Assembly: GCA_918797485.1 (NCBI GenBank)
Contig: CAKKNE010000002.1
Span: forward strand, 4,678,501-4,742,500
Length of the DNA stretch: 64,000 bases
Direction of reading: 5' to 3'
Origin: Pelagomonas calceolata
Taxonomy: Eukaryota; Sar; Pelagophyceae; Pelagomonadales; Pelagomonadaceae
The stretch's first letter is position 1; every line of letters begins with the position of its first letter. Below, in pieces: positions 40,871 through 50,584 of this stretch. Under the pieces are notes generated by a model, which had not been told where the DNA came from, ran no database searches, and worked only from the letters and a program-made list of their open reading frames with translations. Position numbers and translations under genes: made by a program.

Positions 40871-41146
40871 CTGGGTTTATTTGAGCTAGTTATGATCTGC
40901 CCGGGCGCCGCGCCCACTTCACTACCCATCTCACTACCCGGCCAGTGACTCGTGATACGCACGGTGACGTCGATACCAGTGGCACTCAGGTTCAGGCTGA
41001 TGGCATCCATACTAGTACTCCGAGTCCGAGTCACCACGGGGAGCCGCGAGCGTTCAGGCAACGGTGTACTTAGGACCAGTACGCCAGGGGGCAGACTAGA
41101 CGGAAAGACCACGGACGGTCTCGTCGACGCGACGGATCATGACGCC

Positions 41147-42932
41147 TCACACGGCCTCGTCGCCGCGGGGCTGCTCGTCGCATATGTCGGGCGCCGGCGG
41201 CCCGCCCTCGCCCCGCTCCCTTCTACGATCAGCCTCCCTTTGTTCCAGCTCTTCTTTGGAGGCACCACCTCCAATATTATCCATCCAGCCGGCCTTGTTG
41301 TGTTTGCCTCCCACCGCCTCCTCGTCGTGGTAACCTGCGTGGAAATCATCGCGTCGACCTCCACGCCATCGACGCGACGCCACGCACCCGACACACTGCT
41401 TGATTTCCACACAGATGATAACGCTTCACGTGCCAGCCCTTCGCGTCGAAGTTCAACCCGGCGTCGCGCAGCATCGTCAGCGTGCCCCGTCGCTCCGGAA
41501 AGCACGTCAGCCGGCACCCGCCCCCGCAGCAGTACCCCAGCGAACCGCCGACGCAGCCGCGGCACGGCCCGAGCAGCCCCAGACCCTCGTGGAACTCCAT
41601 CGTCTCCGTGCCGACGGACCGCGACGCCCCGACGAAGTAGACGTCGTCGACGTTGGCCACGAAATCCTCGACGCACATCCAGAAGATGCCATCATCACTT
41701 TCCCGATCTACTCGTTTCCCCTTCATCGACGTCACGCCTTCAGCCATCCAGGCCGCGTCCTTATCCGAGTACTTTCCTTGCCATTCGCCTTGCGCGTGGG
41801 GGTTCCTTATTTTCAGTAACTTGGCGCCCGACGAGAGCTTGGCGCAGTCCAGGATGCTATAAGCATGGCCCGTGATCAACCCCTGCTCGGCCTTGGCGAA
41901 GGAGCAGCCCACCAGCATGTTTGGGGGTCGTACGTCCATGACAAACCCATGAGACAAAGTCCCATGGATGACGTCGAAGAACTGGTCGTTTGACGTACTT
42001 TGGCAGTACTTCTGGACATCCATCAGGACCCCGTGGTTGCCCGTGAAGCTTTGTAACGCTAGAATCACGTGGCCACCCTCGAGATACCCGTAGGCGCCCC
42101 ACAATTTCGCGAAGGCCTTTTCGAGTAGTAGAACCCAGAGCTCCGGGCCGTTCGGCCGCGAGAAGCGTGGGTGTAGTCCATCGTCGGTCATCGGGATCCG
42201 ATCGTCTATCACGACCGTGGTCCACCGCTCATACCGTACGTCATACAATCTTATACGGTAAATACCACAGGGCTCCACAAAATTCGTCAGGAATAGAGAT
42301 CTTATTATCTCCGGATGGGCCTCAGCTATCGCGCCGATCGCAGCGAGTAACCAGCAGTTCCCAAGGCCTCCTTGTTGCACATCTGCGGCTTCGATCTTGC
42401 CTTCAAATAACTGCGCTCTACCTTTCTCTTGGCCATCTCGCGACTCAACGACGTCCGTAGCTCTAGACCAAGGTATGGTAGCTTCCGAACAGGGGTTGTG
42501 GCAAACACACACGATCTTCGCGCAGCAACAACAAAAAAAGTCCAAACAAGGCTTCGGCCCTCGACCCAACAAGTTATACCCGATCGACGCGTCGTTCGCC
42601 GGGAACCACATGTCCCGGTACTTCGGGAAGACCTTGCCGCATCTCAGGATCTCGCAGCAAAACTTCGACAGCATCATATGCAGCGTTGTGAGTAGGCACG
42701 GGATGACGTAGATCCGCAACCAACCAAGAGCGAAGGCGAAGGGTGCCAGGAACAGATTGGCCAGACAGGCCAACAGCAGACAGAACGGCCGCGGGAAGTA
42801 CCAGCACACTGGTCCCTTTTCTTTTTGGCGCACGTCCCAGAGACACGTCTTGGACAGGGCGCAGCCCCCCACGTTGCAGCAGGGCGGGTCGCCCATGTTG
42901 ATGGTCTTGCTGGGCTGGACCTTGGCCGCCAT
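41147..42932 (-). CDS. Calpain-type cysteine protease with membrane segment
   Basis: Exons 42932-41423 and 41334-41147 give 1,698 nt (565 residues). The calpain (C2) catalytic triad is complete: Cys193 in QGGLGNCWLLAAI, His in GLITGHAYSILDC, Asn in LLKIRNPHAQGEW. Calpains are regulatory, usually calcium-dependent proteases. Residues about 51-85 are strongly hydrophobic (CLLLACLANLFLAPFAFALG), suggesting membrane attachment, and Cys-rich patches flank them (DFFCCCCAKIVCVCHNPC). No EF-hand domain is present. The last exon encodes an acidic/basic tail after the introner. The first 50 codons and the promoter are tandemly duplicated just upstream. Confidence 0.93.
41335..41422 (-). mobile_element. 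Introner in the calpain gene (88 bp)
   Basis: Read on the gene strand it starts GTTATCATC then TGTGTGGAAATCAA and ends GATTTCCACGCAG. TIRs are nearly intact and the target duplication has diverged (GTTATCAT / GTTACCAC). Interior words match the 9064 element in the same gene-relative orientation, but the element is half the length. The splice keeps the frame (KRYH|DEEAV). Confidence 0.88.
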
Positions 42933-43202
42933 GGTCTACGCTACGGCGTTACGACTCGGGTCTTCTGGCTGCCGTGAGTGCTCTGCAGCCACACTGGGAT
43001 TACGATTGGGCAAAGTCCTGGGGCTGCCCGAGGAGTGTGGCCTACAGTAGGACTTCGGATGCTCGAGGCAGCGTCTCCTCGGGGCTGCCGTGGAGAACTT
43101 GTGCCCAGGGGCAGTTCAGGTACCTCTTAAGCTGCTGTGGCAGTGATCTGACCCGCGCTGGACGATCGAGCGCCGCAATACCCGCACGTTCAAAAGTCTT
43201 CG
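42783..43202. repeat. Tandem duplication unit 1: calpain 5' end plus promoter
   Basis: 420 bp covering the first 50 codons of calpain (minus strand) and about 270 bp upstream. It is nearly identical to 43228-43633. Confidence 0.95.
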
Positions 43203-43227
43203 GCTACGTAAACGTCCGCGGGCGACG

Positions 43228-43633
43228 GAACGGCCGCGGGAAGTACCAGCACACTGGTCCCTTTTTTTTTGGCGCACGTCCCAGAGACACGTCTTGGACA
43301 GGGCGCAGAGCAGGGCGGGTCGCCCATGTTGATGGTCTTGCTGGGCTGGACCTTGGCCGCCATGGTCTACGCTACGGCGTTACGACTCGGGTCTTCTGGC
43401 TGCCGTGAGTGCTCTGCAGCCACACTGGGATTACGATTGGGCAAAGTCCTGGGGCTGCCCGAGGAGTGTGGCCTACAGTAGGACTTCGGATGCTCGAGGC
43501 AGCGTCTCCTCGGGGCTGCCGTGGAGAACTTGTGCCCAGGGGCAGTTCAGGTACCTCTTAAGCTGCTGTGGCAGTGATCTGACCCGCGCTGGACGATCGA
43601 GCGCCGCAATACCCGCACGTTCAAAAGTCTTCG
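43228..43633. repeat. Tandem duplication unit 2, next to the KH-protein gene
   Basis: 406 bp matching unit 1 apart from a loss of about 14 bp in the calpain-derived part and a change in the T-run. A 25-bp spacer separates the units. The calpain piece here is an orphan 5' fragment. The upstream part may now serve as promoter for the KH gene at 43954. Confidence 0.95.
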
Positions 43634-43953
43634 CTTCTACTGCTCAACGACGCCTCGTCAAGCCTCCCAGCGCGACCCGACGACCCATCTCCGCGTTTGC
43701 GGATGGCCTTACGCATTTTTGCGAGGCTGGGCCACAGCTTAGAGATCCGCTGCGCAGGCCCGTGGCAGGCAGACAAGAGCTTTCGCAGCACCACGGCATA
43801 GCTGGGACCTCACAGCTTTGCCTGCTCGCGCTCGGCGCTGCGCGGCGCTCGCCGGCAAGCAGATTTGCCTCGCTCTCCGAGACACGTGTAAACCAGCATT
43901 CGCGGGCGCGCGCGGGCGAGGGCGCCGTCGCGCTGAGCCGCGCGCGACGCACG

Positions 43954-45612
43954 ATGACGGGCGACGGCGACCTCGCGACGCTCCTCGTCACCTTTGGGGT
44001 GGTCTTCGTTGGCGTGCTCTCGGTCGCCTACTTGTTTGGCACGAAACCCGCGAAGGCGCCCGTCAAGAAGGCTAAAAGGAGAGAGAAGAAGCAATCTCCA
44101 CCACCGAAACCGAAGAAGAACGGCCACGTCGCTGAACCGTCAGGGTCGGCCGGCGCCGGTGCACCTAGACAGCCGCAAAAGCAGACCTCCCAACCGAAGC
44201 GCAAGCGCAACAAGAAGAAGAAGAGCCAGAGCCCGCCGCCGCCCCAGGAGCCCGTAGCTCCGGAGCCCGTAGCCCCAGAGCCCGTGGTAGAAGATAACAC
44301 AGACGACGGGTGGACGGTGGTCGCGGAGGAGAAGCCTCGCCGGAAGAAGGAGAAGAAACCGACGGTGGTGCAGCAGCCCGACGTCGATGTGGTGGAATGT
44401 GGTGGTGGCGCTGCCGCTGTGGTGGGTCGCGGTGGCGAGACGATTAAGCGTATAGAAACTTCGACGGGTGCGAAACTGAATCTCGACAAGAAGAACCAGA
44501 CCTGTGAGATCACGGGCGATGCTGACAGTAGGAAGAAGGCCAAGGCTCTCGTGTTAGAAGCGCTAGAAAAAAGTGGTCATGGGCCGAACGCGCCCCGGAC
44601 GACGTCTTGTCAAGTGGACGGCGGTTCTAACGTAAATAAGGTCATCGGTTCGGGCGGTTCGACCATCAAGTACATCCAGGAGACGTCCGGTGCGAAGGTA
44701 GACACTGGGAGAGAATCCTCCATGATTACTATAAGTGGTACACAGCAACAGATCAGCGAAGCACGAACACTGGTAGAACGAGCCCTGAAGGGCGAGGACG
44801 TCGCGGCAGCGACGTCGCACACCATAGATTTGGGAGCGCGAGGCGCCCGGATACTTGTGGGGAAGCAAGGCGCGGCCATAAAAGTACTCAGAGAAAATCA
44901 CCCGGTCCGATTTGATGTAAGAAGGGGCGACGGCCGCGGCACGTCGCGGGACACGTGTATTATTTCGGGAGACGCGGACGAGGTCACGGAAGCAGTAGTC
45001 GCGCTGAATGCGTTGCTTAGTGATCACTCCTCGTCAGAAACTTTAACGTTGGCCTGTCGAGTCGGCGCCATCCTAGGGAAAGGTGGTTCCACAATAACGA
45101 AGATCCAGGACGCGTCCGGCGCCGATCTGGATGTCCAAGCTCAGGGTGCTGATGAGTGTGTCGTGAAAGTGACAGGTACAAATGCGCAAGTCGCCGCCGC
45201 CAAACGACTAGTGTTGAAAGCCTGCGAGGCGTCGAAGGCGCCGCCTCCTGTGCCGCCTGGCGAGGTTCGGGAGACGCTGCCGGTGCCCGATAGTTGTAGA
45301 GGCGCGGTGGTCGGTCGGGGCGGCGCGACGATCTCCGCCATCCAGAGCGAGACCGGTGCTCGCTTAGATTTGGTCGACGGTGCTGATGGTACCGGATCGT
45401 GCGTGATCACGGGTAAAAAAGACGCGGTCGCCGACGCGTTGGAACGGGTGAAGACCGCGGTCGAAAAGCACGAAGCCATCGCCGCGCGGGACGCGGCGCG
45501 CCGCGCGCCGGCGCCCGCGGAGGGCGAGGGCGGCGCGGGCTTTGACGCGGTGGCAGCGTCCGCCGACGACGCGTGGGCGACGCCCGAGGGCGAGGACGCG
45601 TGGGGCGCCTAG
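43954..45612 (+). CDS. Membrane-anchored protein with five KH domains
   Basis: A 552-residue protein from the ATG at 43954; the frame is open further upstream only because of the duplicated promoter. Residues 6-30 form one transmembrane helix (LATLLVTFGVVFVGVLSVAY), then Lys/Pro-rich low complexity. Five KH RNA-binding folds follow, each with its GxxG loop: VVGRGGETIKRIE, VIGSGGSTIKYIQ, LVGKQGAAIKVLR, ILGKGGSTITKIQ, VVGRGGATISAIQ. KH arrays bind single-stranded RNA. Vigilin-like proteins carry KH arrays at the ER, but a membrane helix of its own is unusual. A role in tethering mRNAs to a membrane is inference. The stop lies in the first unit of a 69-bp tandem repeat. Confidence 0.88.
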   Translation: MTGDGDLATLLVTFGVVFVGVLSVAYLFGTKPAKAPVKKAKRREKKQSPPPKPKKNGHVAEPSGSAGAGAPRQPQKQTSQPKRKRNKKKKSQSPPPPQEPVAPEPVAPEPVVEDNTDDGWTVVAEEKPRRKKEKKPTVVQQPDVDVVECGGGAAAVVGRGGETIKRIETSTGAKLNLDKKNQTCEITGDADSRKKAKALVLEALEKSGHGPNAPRTTSCQVDGGSNVNKVIGSGGSTIKYIQETSGAKVDTGRESSMITISGTQQQISEARTLVERALKGEDVAAATSHTIDLGARGARILVGKQGAAIKVLRENHPVRFDVRRGDGRGTSRDTCIISGDADEVTEAVVALNALLSDHSSSETLTLACRVGAILGKGGSTITKIQDASGADLDVQAQGADECVVKVTGTNAQVAAAKRLVLKACEASKAPPPVPPGEVRETLPVPDSCRGAVVGRGGATISAIQSETGARLDLVDGADGTGSCVITGKKDAVADALERVKTAVEKHEAIAARDAARRAPAPAEGEGGAGFDAVAASADDAWATPEGEDAWGA

Positions 45613-45744
45613 GAGCCTGCTCCTGCCGTGACTGGTGCCTTGCTTCTGCCGTAACTGGCGGGGGCGGGCTGCCGCGCCTAGGAGCCTGCTCCTGCCGTGA
45701 CTGGTGCCTTGCTTCTGCCGTAACTGGCGGGGGCGGGCTGCCGC
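45607..45744 (+). repeat. 69-bp tandem repeat at the KH gene 3' end
   Basis: Units 45607-45675 and 45676-45744 are essentially identical; a shorter third similarity follows. The first unit includes the KH stop codon. Confidence 0.92.
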
Positions 45745-46201
45745 GCGGTGGATGCCTGGCTTCTGCCGTGACTGGCGGAGGCAGTTGGGTAAATACTTAT
45801 GATGATGAGTCGGCTCGGCGGCGGGGCGGGCTGCGAGTACTCGTCCTTCGCGTAGCTCCGGCCGCCCGTGCGGTCGAGCCAACGACGCGACCTCGCGTCC
45901 TCGCCTCCGTGGCTCGATGGCGTGGAGGGCGTACGCCAGATCACGGCTCCCGCGACCGAGGGCGCGCTCGTCGCGGCGGCGTCCGCGGGTCCGCAAAGGC
46001 TTGGCTTGCTCGTCGCCTTCGAGATTTGGCACCGAGAGCCGGCTTCGCAGTGCGCCATCGAGCAAACGACAGCACGCAAACGACCGCAGTCGACCGCAGT
46101 CGACCGCCCCACCACCGTGCAGCCCTTGAAGGGCCCGGCGCGGGGCTGCACAGCACTCCAACAAAAGTGGCCTCTGCTTTTCTGCGGGAAATTATCCTAC
46201 G
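45745..46201. other. Intergenic before the HECT gene
   Basis: No gene was recognised. The words GGCTCGATGGCGTGGAGG near 45908 and repeated GACCGCAGTC near 46083 are the only structure seen. Confidence 0.4.
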
Positions 46202-48040
46202 ATGACGCCGAACCGCCTGTTGTGCGGCGTCCTGCTCGCCGCCAGCCTCCACTGCGCGCGGGGCAACGCGCACGAGCCGACGCGCGCACCCACTACACAA
46301 GCCGCGGCGCCGACGCCGCGCCCGACCATGACAGACCGCCGCGGCGGGGACGCGGCCGAGATTCCGGTGCGCGCCGCGGCCTTCGCCGCCGCGGGGTTCG
46401 CCGCGCTGGGCCTCATCGCGGCCGCGGTCTGGCACGAGTCCCGCGTCGAGCGAGTGGGGCCTTCGTCGCCGAGCCTCCCGCGCGGGCTCGCTCGGAAGCG
46501 CTGCGGGACGCCGCGGCTCGGCTGGCATGCGTGGACGCCGCGCCTCGCCCAGCCGCGCGCGCCGCGCGGCCGCCTCCTCCCGTCGCGCTCCCGCGTCCGC
46601 CCGACCGCCACCATCACCGTCACCGCACAGGTACCGCCCCAAGGCCGCCAAGAAGACCTACGCCAACCAACTCCCGACGCACACCAAGGGCCAGGCTTCA
46701 CAATTAGTAAAACAAGTGAGAAGACACCAACGCCGCAATACGCCGCCCGACGCGGGGAGCTACTTCCGGCGCCGCCGCCGCCGCGTCTTCGACTGGATTA
46801 ATAATGTTGCGAGGTGGACGTCGGACGGCCCCGAGGAACGCGAGGACGGGTCCCAGCGGGTCCTCCGGCACTACCGCCGCAACCACCTGTCCCTAGAAAC
46901 TTTATCGGCACCACTACCTCTGGGCGAAACATCAAAACAACTCCAGCAAGCCTTGAGTGAAGCTACGTATGCCCCATACCAAACGCGGGTCGACGCCTTC
47001 CAGAAGGCGATGGATTCTACAAGAGTCTCGTGGGAAGTCGGCCGCGTCGAACTACGCATTAGGAGACACCACTGTTTGGTAGACGCCGCAAAGGCCCTCC
47101 AAGACCTACCGTCCCACAAGTGGCGGGAGCCCTGGTACGTCACGTTCGCGAACGAAAGTGCCCTCGACGCGGGCGGTCCCTCGCGCGAGTTTTTTCGTTT
47201 GGTCTCGAAGGATCTGGCGTCCTCCGGCTTGTTCTCTATTGCACATGATGAAAGCTACGCGTTGAAAGCGGACGCCGTGCTATCGGACAAGTTTCCGCGC
47301 GCTCACGAGATGCTGCTGTTGGCGGGCCGATTGTGCGGCAAGGCGCTGCTCGAGGGCCACCATCTGGAACATCTTAGATTGAATCCCATCTTGCTGAAGC
47401 ATGTCGTCGCCGAACCGTTGTCATTGAAAGACCTCGCGTTGTTGGACGGGGACCTCGCCCGGGGTCTCGACGCGTTGCTGAATATGGATCCAGATGACGT
47501 GCCGTCGTTGTGTCTGACGTGGTCCGTGTCCGACGATTTGGATGTGGATGACAAGAAGTGGACGCGCGACCTCGTGCCGAACGGGTCCGAGATTCCGGTT
47601 GCGAGCGTGCGGAAATCGAATTTCGGGCGCCTGCTCGATGGCGTGGAAGTTCTACGCCATCGACGCGGCGTTGCCCCCGTTACCACGGTTCCACGCAGGT
47701 CACCGGCAAAGACGCGCGGGGCTTCGTCGCGGCCCGTTTCTTAGACGCGTGCTTCGCGAAGAGCGCTGATGGTTTGAGAAGCTTCCTCGGGGGTTTATAC
47801 GACGTCGTCCAGCCGGAAGCGTTGATGTTATTAAGCGCGCGCGAGCTGGAACTGCAGCTCTGCGGCGCGGCCGTCATCGACGTGAAAGCCTGGAAAAGAA
47901 GTTGTGTCTACAGGGGCGACTTCGACGTCCAGAGGGGCAACCCCTTCGCGCCGCTGCATCCGGTCGTGCAGTACTTTTGGGATGAGGTGGAATCGTGGTC
48001 CGACGAGCAGCGCGCGCTTTTGTTGCTGTGGTGCACGGCT
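46202..48040 (+). CDS. HECT-type E3 ligase lacking its catalytic end
   Basis: The 5' exon from 46202 has a signal-like N terminus (MTPNRLLCGVLLAASLHCAR) and a second hydrophobic helix (FAAAGFAALGLIAAAVW). A first intron ends at 46630; its donor is unresolved (a GT near 46438 fits the frame). Exons 46631-47597 and 47699-48040 encode the HECT N-lobe (PWYVTFANESALDAGGPSRE, AGRLCGKALLEGHHL) and the first half of the C-lobe (LELQLCGAAVIDVKAWKR, HPVVQYFWDEVESWSDEQRA, LLLLWCTA). At that point the left end of an introner begins. The expected catalytic segment (HTCFN-like Cys) is not found downstream in any frame to 48540. A stop occurs at 48145 by read-through. Either the gene lost its 3' end, or the last exon lies further away or is missing from the assembly. 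Confidence 0.7.
47598..47698 (+). mobile_element. Introner in the HECT gene (101 bp)
   Basis: Donor CCG|GTTGCG; the left end GTGCGGAAATCGAA is a diverged TIR. The centre is an exact hairpin (CGATGGCGT / ACGCCATCG, 8-bp loop). Acceptor TTCCACGCAG. Splicing gives NGSEIPVTGKDARGF as expected for HECT. Confidence 0.85.
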
Positions 48041-48073
48041 GTGTGGAAATCAACCAGTGCGTCGGGGGCACCT
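48040..48073 (+). mobile_element. Unpaired left end of an introner
   Basis: TGTGTGGAAATCAACCAGTG and the next 14 bases match the start of the 9064 element. No right TIR or target duplication occurs in the following 500 bp; a weak TTTCCAACACAG at 48235 is not a convincing partner. Confidence 0.75.
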
Positions 48074-48145
48074 GACGCCATGTTCGAGGCGGGTCCCGTG
48101 TTTGCGACGGCACGCGATGGAGGGGCGTTCAGCGCCAGTGTGTGA

Positions 48146-48539
48146 GTTCAGGGGGTGTAGGGGGTTAATACTCACGAATTTGCGGCCTCGGTCTTGCGCC
48201 CAGCGGCTCGTAAGAGCTCTGCAATCCGGGAGTTTCCAACACAGATTTTAGGCTGTGACGCCCTTTGCGGCGACCACTGGGGCCAAGGAATAGATAGAAG
48301 GAAGGTTTCCGCCCGCTGGATGTCGCGTTTGCCAACGAGGACGCTGGGAGACGCGCAAAGCTTTTAATCTCAAGTTTGCAAACCTGCTTTTTGCCCCTGC
48401 TTGGGCACCCCGCGCACGCGCGCAGGTCTTGTTGCGAAGCGTTGTACTCTGATACCTCTCTCGTACGCCGACGACGCGCCGTCGACGCGACCGTCCAAAA
48501 CCGCGCCGCGCGAGAAGACCATAGGTTAGTACATACTTA
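48146..48539. other. Intergenic between HECT remnant and LON/KOW gene
   Basis: No exon, motif copy or RNA gene was recognised. Confidence 0.4.
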
Positions 48540-50105
48540 CTAAAGGAACTCGATGCGCCCGTCTAAACCGTCATCTTCGGACGCGAAGCCGTCGCTCCAC
48601 CCCTCCGGTAAAGGGACCGTGTCGCCGACGACCTCGGGCCCCCCAAAGAGTTTGCGCAGGCCCTTCCGCGCCAATAACCTCGACTTCTCGCGCCGAACAA
48701 TGGCCGAGAAGGCGTCGCAGCGCGCGTCGTGCGTCTCCGCATCTAGCAGCGACTGCAATTCGTGCTTCGCTGCGTGCACGGGCTCCAAGTCGTCCGCGAC
48801 GCGCGCGTCCAACGTCGTTAATGCTGCTCTCAAATCCCGCGGTAATTCAGATAAAGCTAATGTAGCAGAAGCGTCCCCCACGTCCATGCCGACCTCCGGC
48901 AATCGTCCTGTCGAGCGAAGAAAATCCAACAACCTTTCATGCAGGTCGGCATGCAACTTACGTCTAACACCAGAAGCCCTTCCATCCAGGTAAGCCAGCC
49001 ACGTCTCGGCGACGTTCCACAACGTGCCCACGCCCACGCCGCGCCCCGCACCTAAGAGTGATACGGCCTTTTCGTTAAATCTGACGTCCTCGTCCACTTC
49101 TCTTTGCAGGGCCGCGACTTCCTTCAATAACTCGAGCAGCTGCTTTTCTCTTCGAGGTAGCGGCAATTCCGTGACCGTTTCTTCGAACGTGACCTTTTCG
49201 ATACCTATCGAGTCCTGTAACGTCTTCTTCGTTCGGACGTCGAGTCTTTTCACGAGCTCGCCCAGCTCGCCCGTCGTCTGTTCCAGCGTCTTGAGTAGCG
49301 AGGCCAGCGGCGACTTCTGGGTCTCCTTCTCTTGAGGCAGGTCGACGACCTCCACACTTCTCCGGCCGCGACTCGCGAGGACCTCGCCGTCATCAGTTCG
49401 GAGACGGACCCAGCCGTTGACCACGCCTTCGACGGTACCGCTCACACCAGCGTGCTTGCCCGTCCTGACACGTACTTGCGAGCCGGCGATGACTTCACTC
49501 GGGTCGGTCTCGACATCAGCCGATTCAGACGCGACGCAGCGTAGGTAAGACGCGTCTCCCGCGGATCTAGCGACTACTTTGTCAATTCTAACACGAGATG
49601 AAGACAGTTGGTGGCGGCAGCGCCACTGGAGCCTACCTTGCGATTCGTCCCTGACGTCCTCGACTTTTTGCAACTCCATCTGGCACCCGTACCGCGCGAG
49701 GCAGGTCCGGTTCTCGGCCCGGACGCCCCAGGTCGTGATGACGCGGCGCGAGCCCGTTCTTAGCAAGTCGTCGAAGAGCTTGCTTAGTCCAGCGTCGTTC
49801 GCGGGTACGGAGACGTCGTGCGAACTGCCCGGGATCAAGGGGCCATCTAACACATATAAAGGCACGGCCTCGTCGCTCTCAAAGTCGCCGGGGACCCAGT
49901 CCTTGGGCTCGACCCAGACGGCGCGGTCGTCCTTGGGGGCGGCGAGCGGGCTGGCCGCGGCGGGCTCCTGGGGCTTGGCGGCGAGACGCGTCGTCGGCCG
50001 CGCGGGGTGCGGCCTGCCACTTCGGTGGGCCACCGGCGCCCAGCCGCTTACTGCGGCGACGAGCATCATCAGTGATGCATACTTAGATGCTCTGACTCCA
50101 GTCAT
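48540..50105 (-). CDS. LON N-domain/KOW protein, likely plastid-targeted
   Basis: A 521-residue protein. The N terminus has a hydrophobic signal (LMMLVAAVSGWAP) and then a Ser/Arg/Pro-rich transit-like stretch, the pattern of secondary-plastid precursors. Residues about 80-180 resemble the LON substrate-binding domain (VPLYVLDGPLIPGSSHDVSV, LLRTGSRRVITTWGV). Residues about 205-240 are KOW/SH3-like (VIAGSQVRVRTGKHAGVSGT). The rest is helical (TLEQTTGELGELVKRLDVRT; LLELLKEVAALQREVDEDV). LON-N modules bind unfolded peptides and KOW motifs bind RNA or ribosomal proteins, so a plastid protein-quality or ribosome role is possible (inference). A short stretch at 49605-49635 matches the dispersed repeat. 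Confidence 0.65.
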   Translation of the reverse strand: MTGVRASKYASLMMLVAAVSGWAPVAHRSGRPHPARPTTRLAAKPQEPAAASPLAAPKDDRAVWVEPKDWVPGDFESDEAVPLYVLDGPLIPGSSHDVSVPANDAGLSKLFDDLLRTGSRRVITTWGVRAENRTCLARYGCQMELQKVEDVRDESQGRLQWRCRHQLSSSRVRIDKVVARSAGDASYLRCVASESADVETDPSEVIAGSQVRVRTGKHAGVSGTVEGVVNGWVRLRTDDGEVLASRGRRSVEVVDLPQEKETQKSPLASLLKTLEQTTGELGELVKRLDVRTKKTLQDSIGIEKVTFEETVTELPLPRREKQLLELLKEVAALQREVDEDVRFNEKAVSLLGAGRGVGVGTLWNVAETWLAYLDGRASGVRRKLHADLHERLLDFLRSTGRLPEVGMDVGDASATLALSELPRDLRAALTTLDARVADDLEPVHAAKHELQSLLDAETHDARCDAFSAIVRREKSRLLARKGLRKLFGGPEVVGDTVPLPEGWSDGFASEDDGLDGRIEFL

Positions 50106-50584
50106 CGTTGATACGCAACCGTGGCGGGCGCCAAGGCAGGGCGCGGCTCAGTGGGGCCTGGGGAGAGTTTACCGAAGCCGTGTGCTGCGGAGGTGCTCTC
50201 TCGGCGGTGTTTGTGAGTAGCCGCAAGGTGTGCGTGTCGCGGTCCTGCAACGCAAAGTCGATGCAAGGAAGCGTTTTTTGACAGCTCCGGGAGCTGCACG
50301 AGGCATACAGGGCTCCGCTCCCGGGCTTTCGCTGTGTGCTCGCGACCGTACTAGCGACAACCGTACTAGCAGCTCTCGATGCTTGGGCCGCGGCGCGAGC
50401 AGCCTCAAGAGCAAGCGCGAGCAAGCATATATATATTGTTAAAAGCCTTCTTGCAACGCCGCACAGCGCTGTGCCGACTTTGAACCGAAACGAGCCAGCA
50501 GCGGCAGCAAAAAGCACCATAGCAGCTGCAGCTCTCGCACCACGCCATCGCAGCGATTCAGCGCAAAAGTAGAACGCAGCAATC
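50106..50584. promoter_or_regulatory. Divergent promoter region of LON/KOW and Gemin2 genes
   Basis: 479 bp between divergent starts. A direct repeat (ACCGTACTAGC twice, at about 50344-50369) and TATATATAT at 50427-50435 are the only structures. Confidence 0.45.

Noticed and set aside
45868-46650. Long Arg/Ala/Pro-rich ORFs on both strands upstream of HECT
   Set aside because: They are GC-rich shadow frames with no domain, no conserved start and overlap with the real exon frame.
50344-50369. CTAG-N11-CTAG at the Gemin2 promoter
   Set aside because: The interior matches a local direct repeat (ACCGTACTAGC) rather than the motif consensus.
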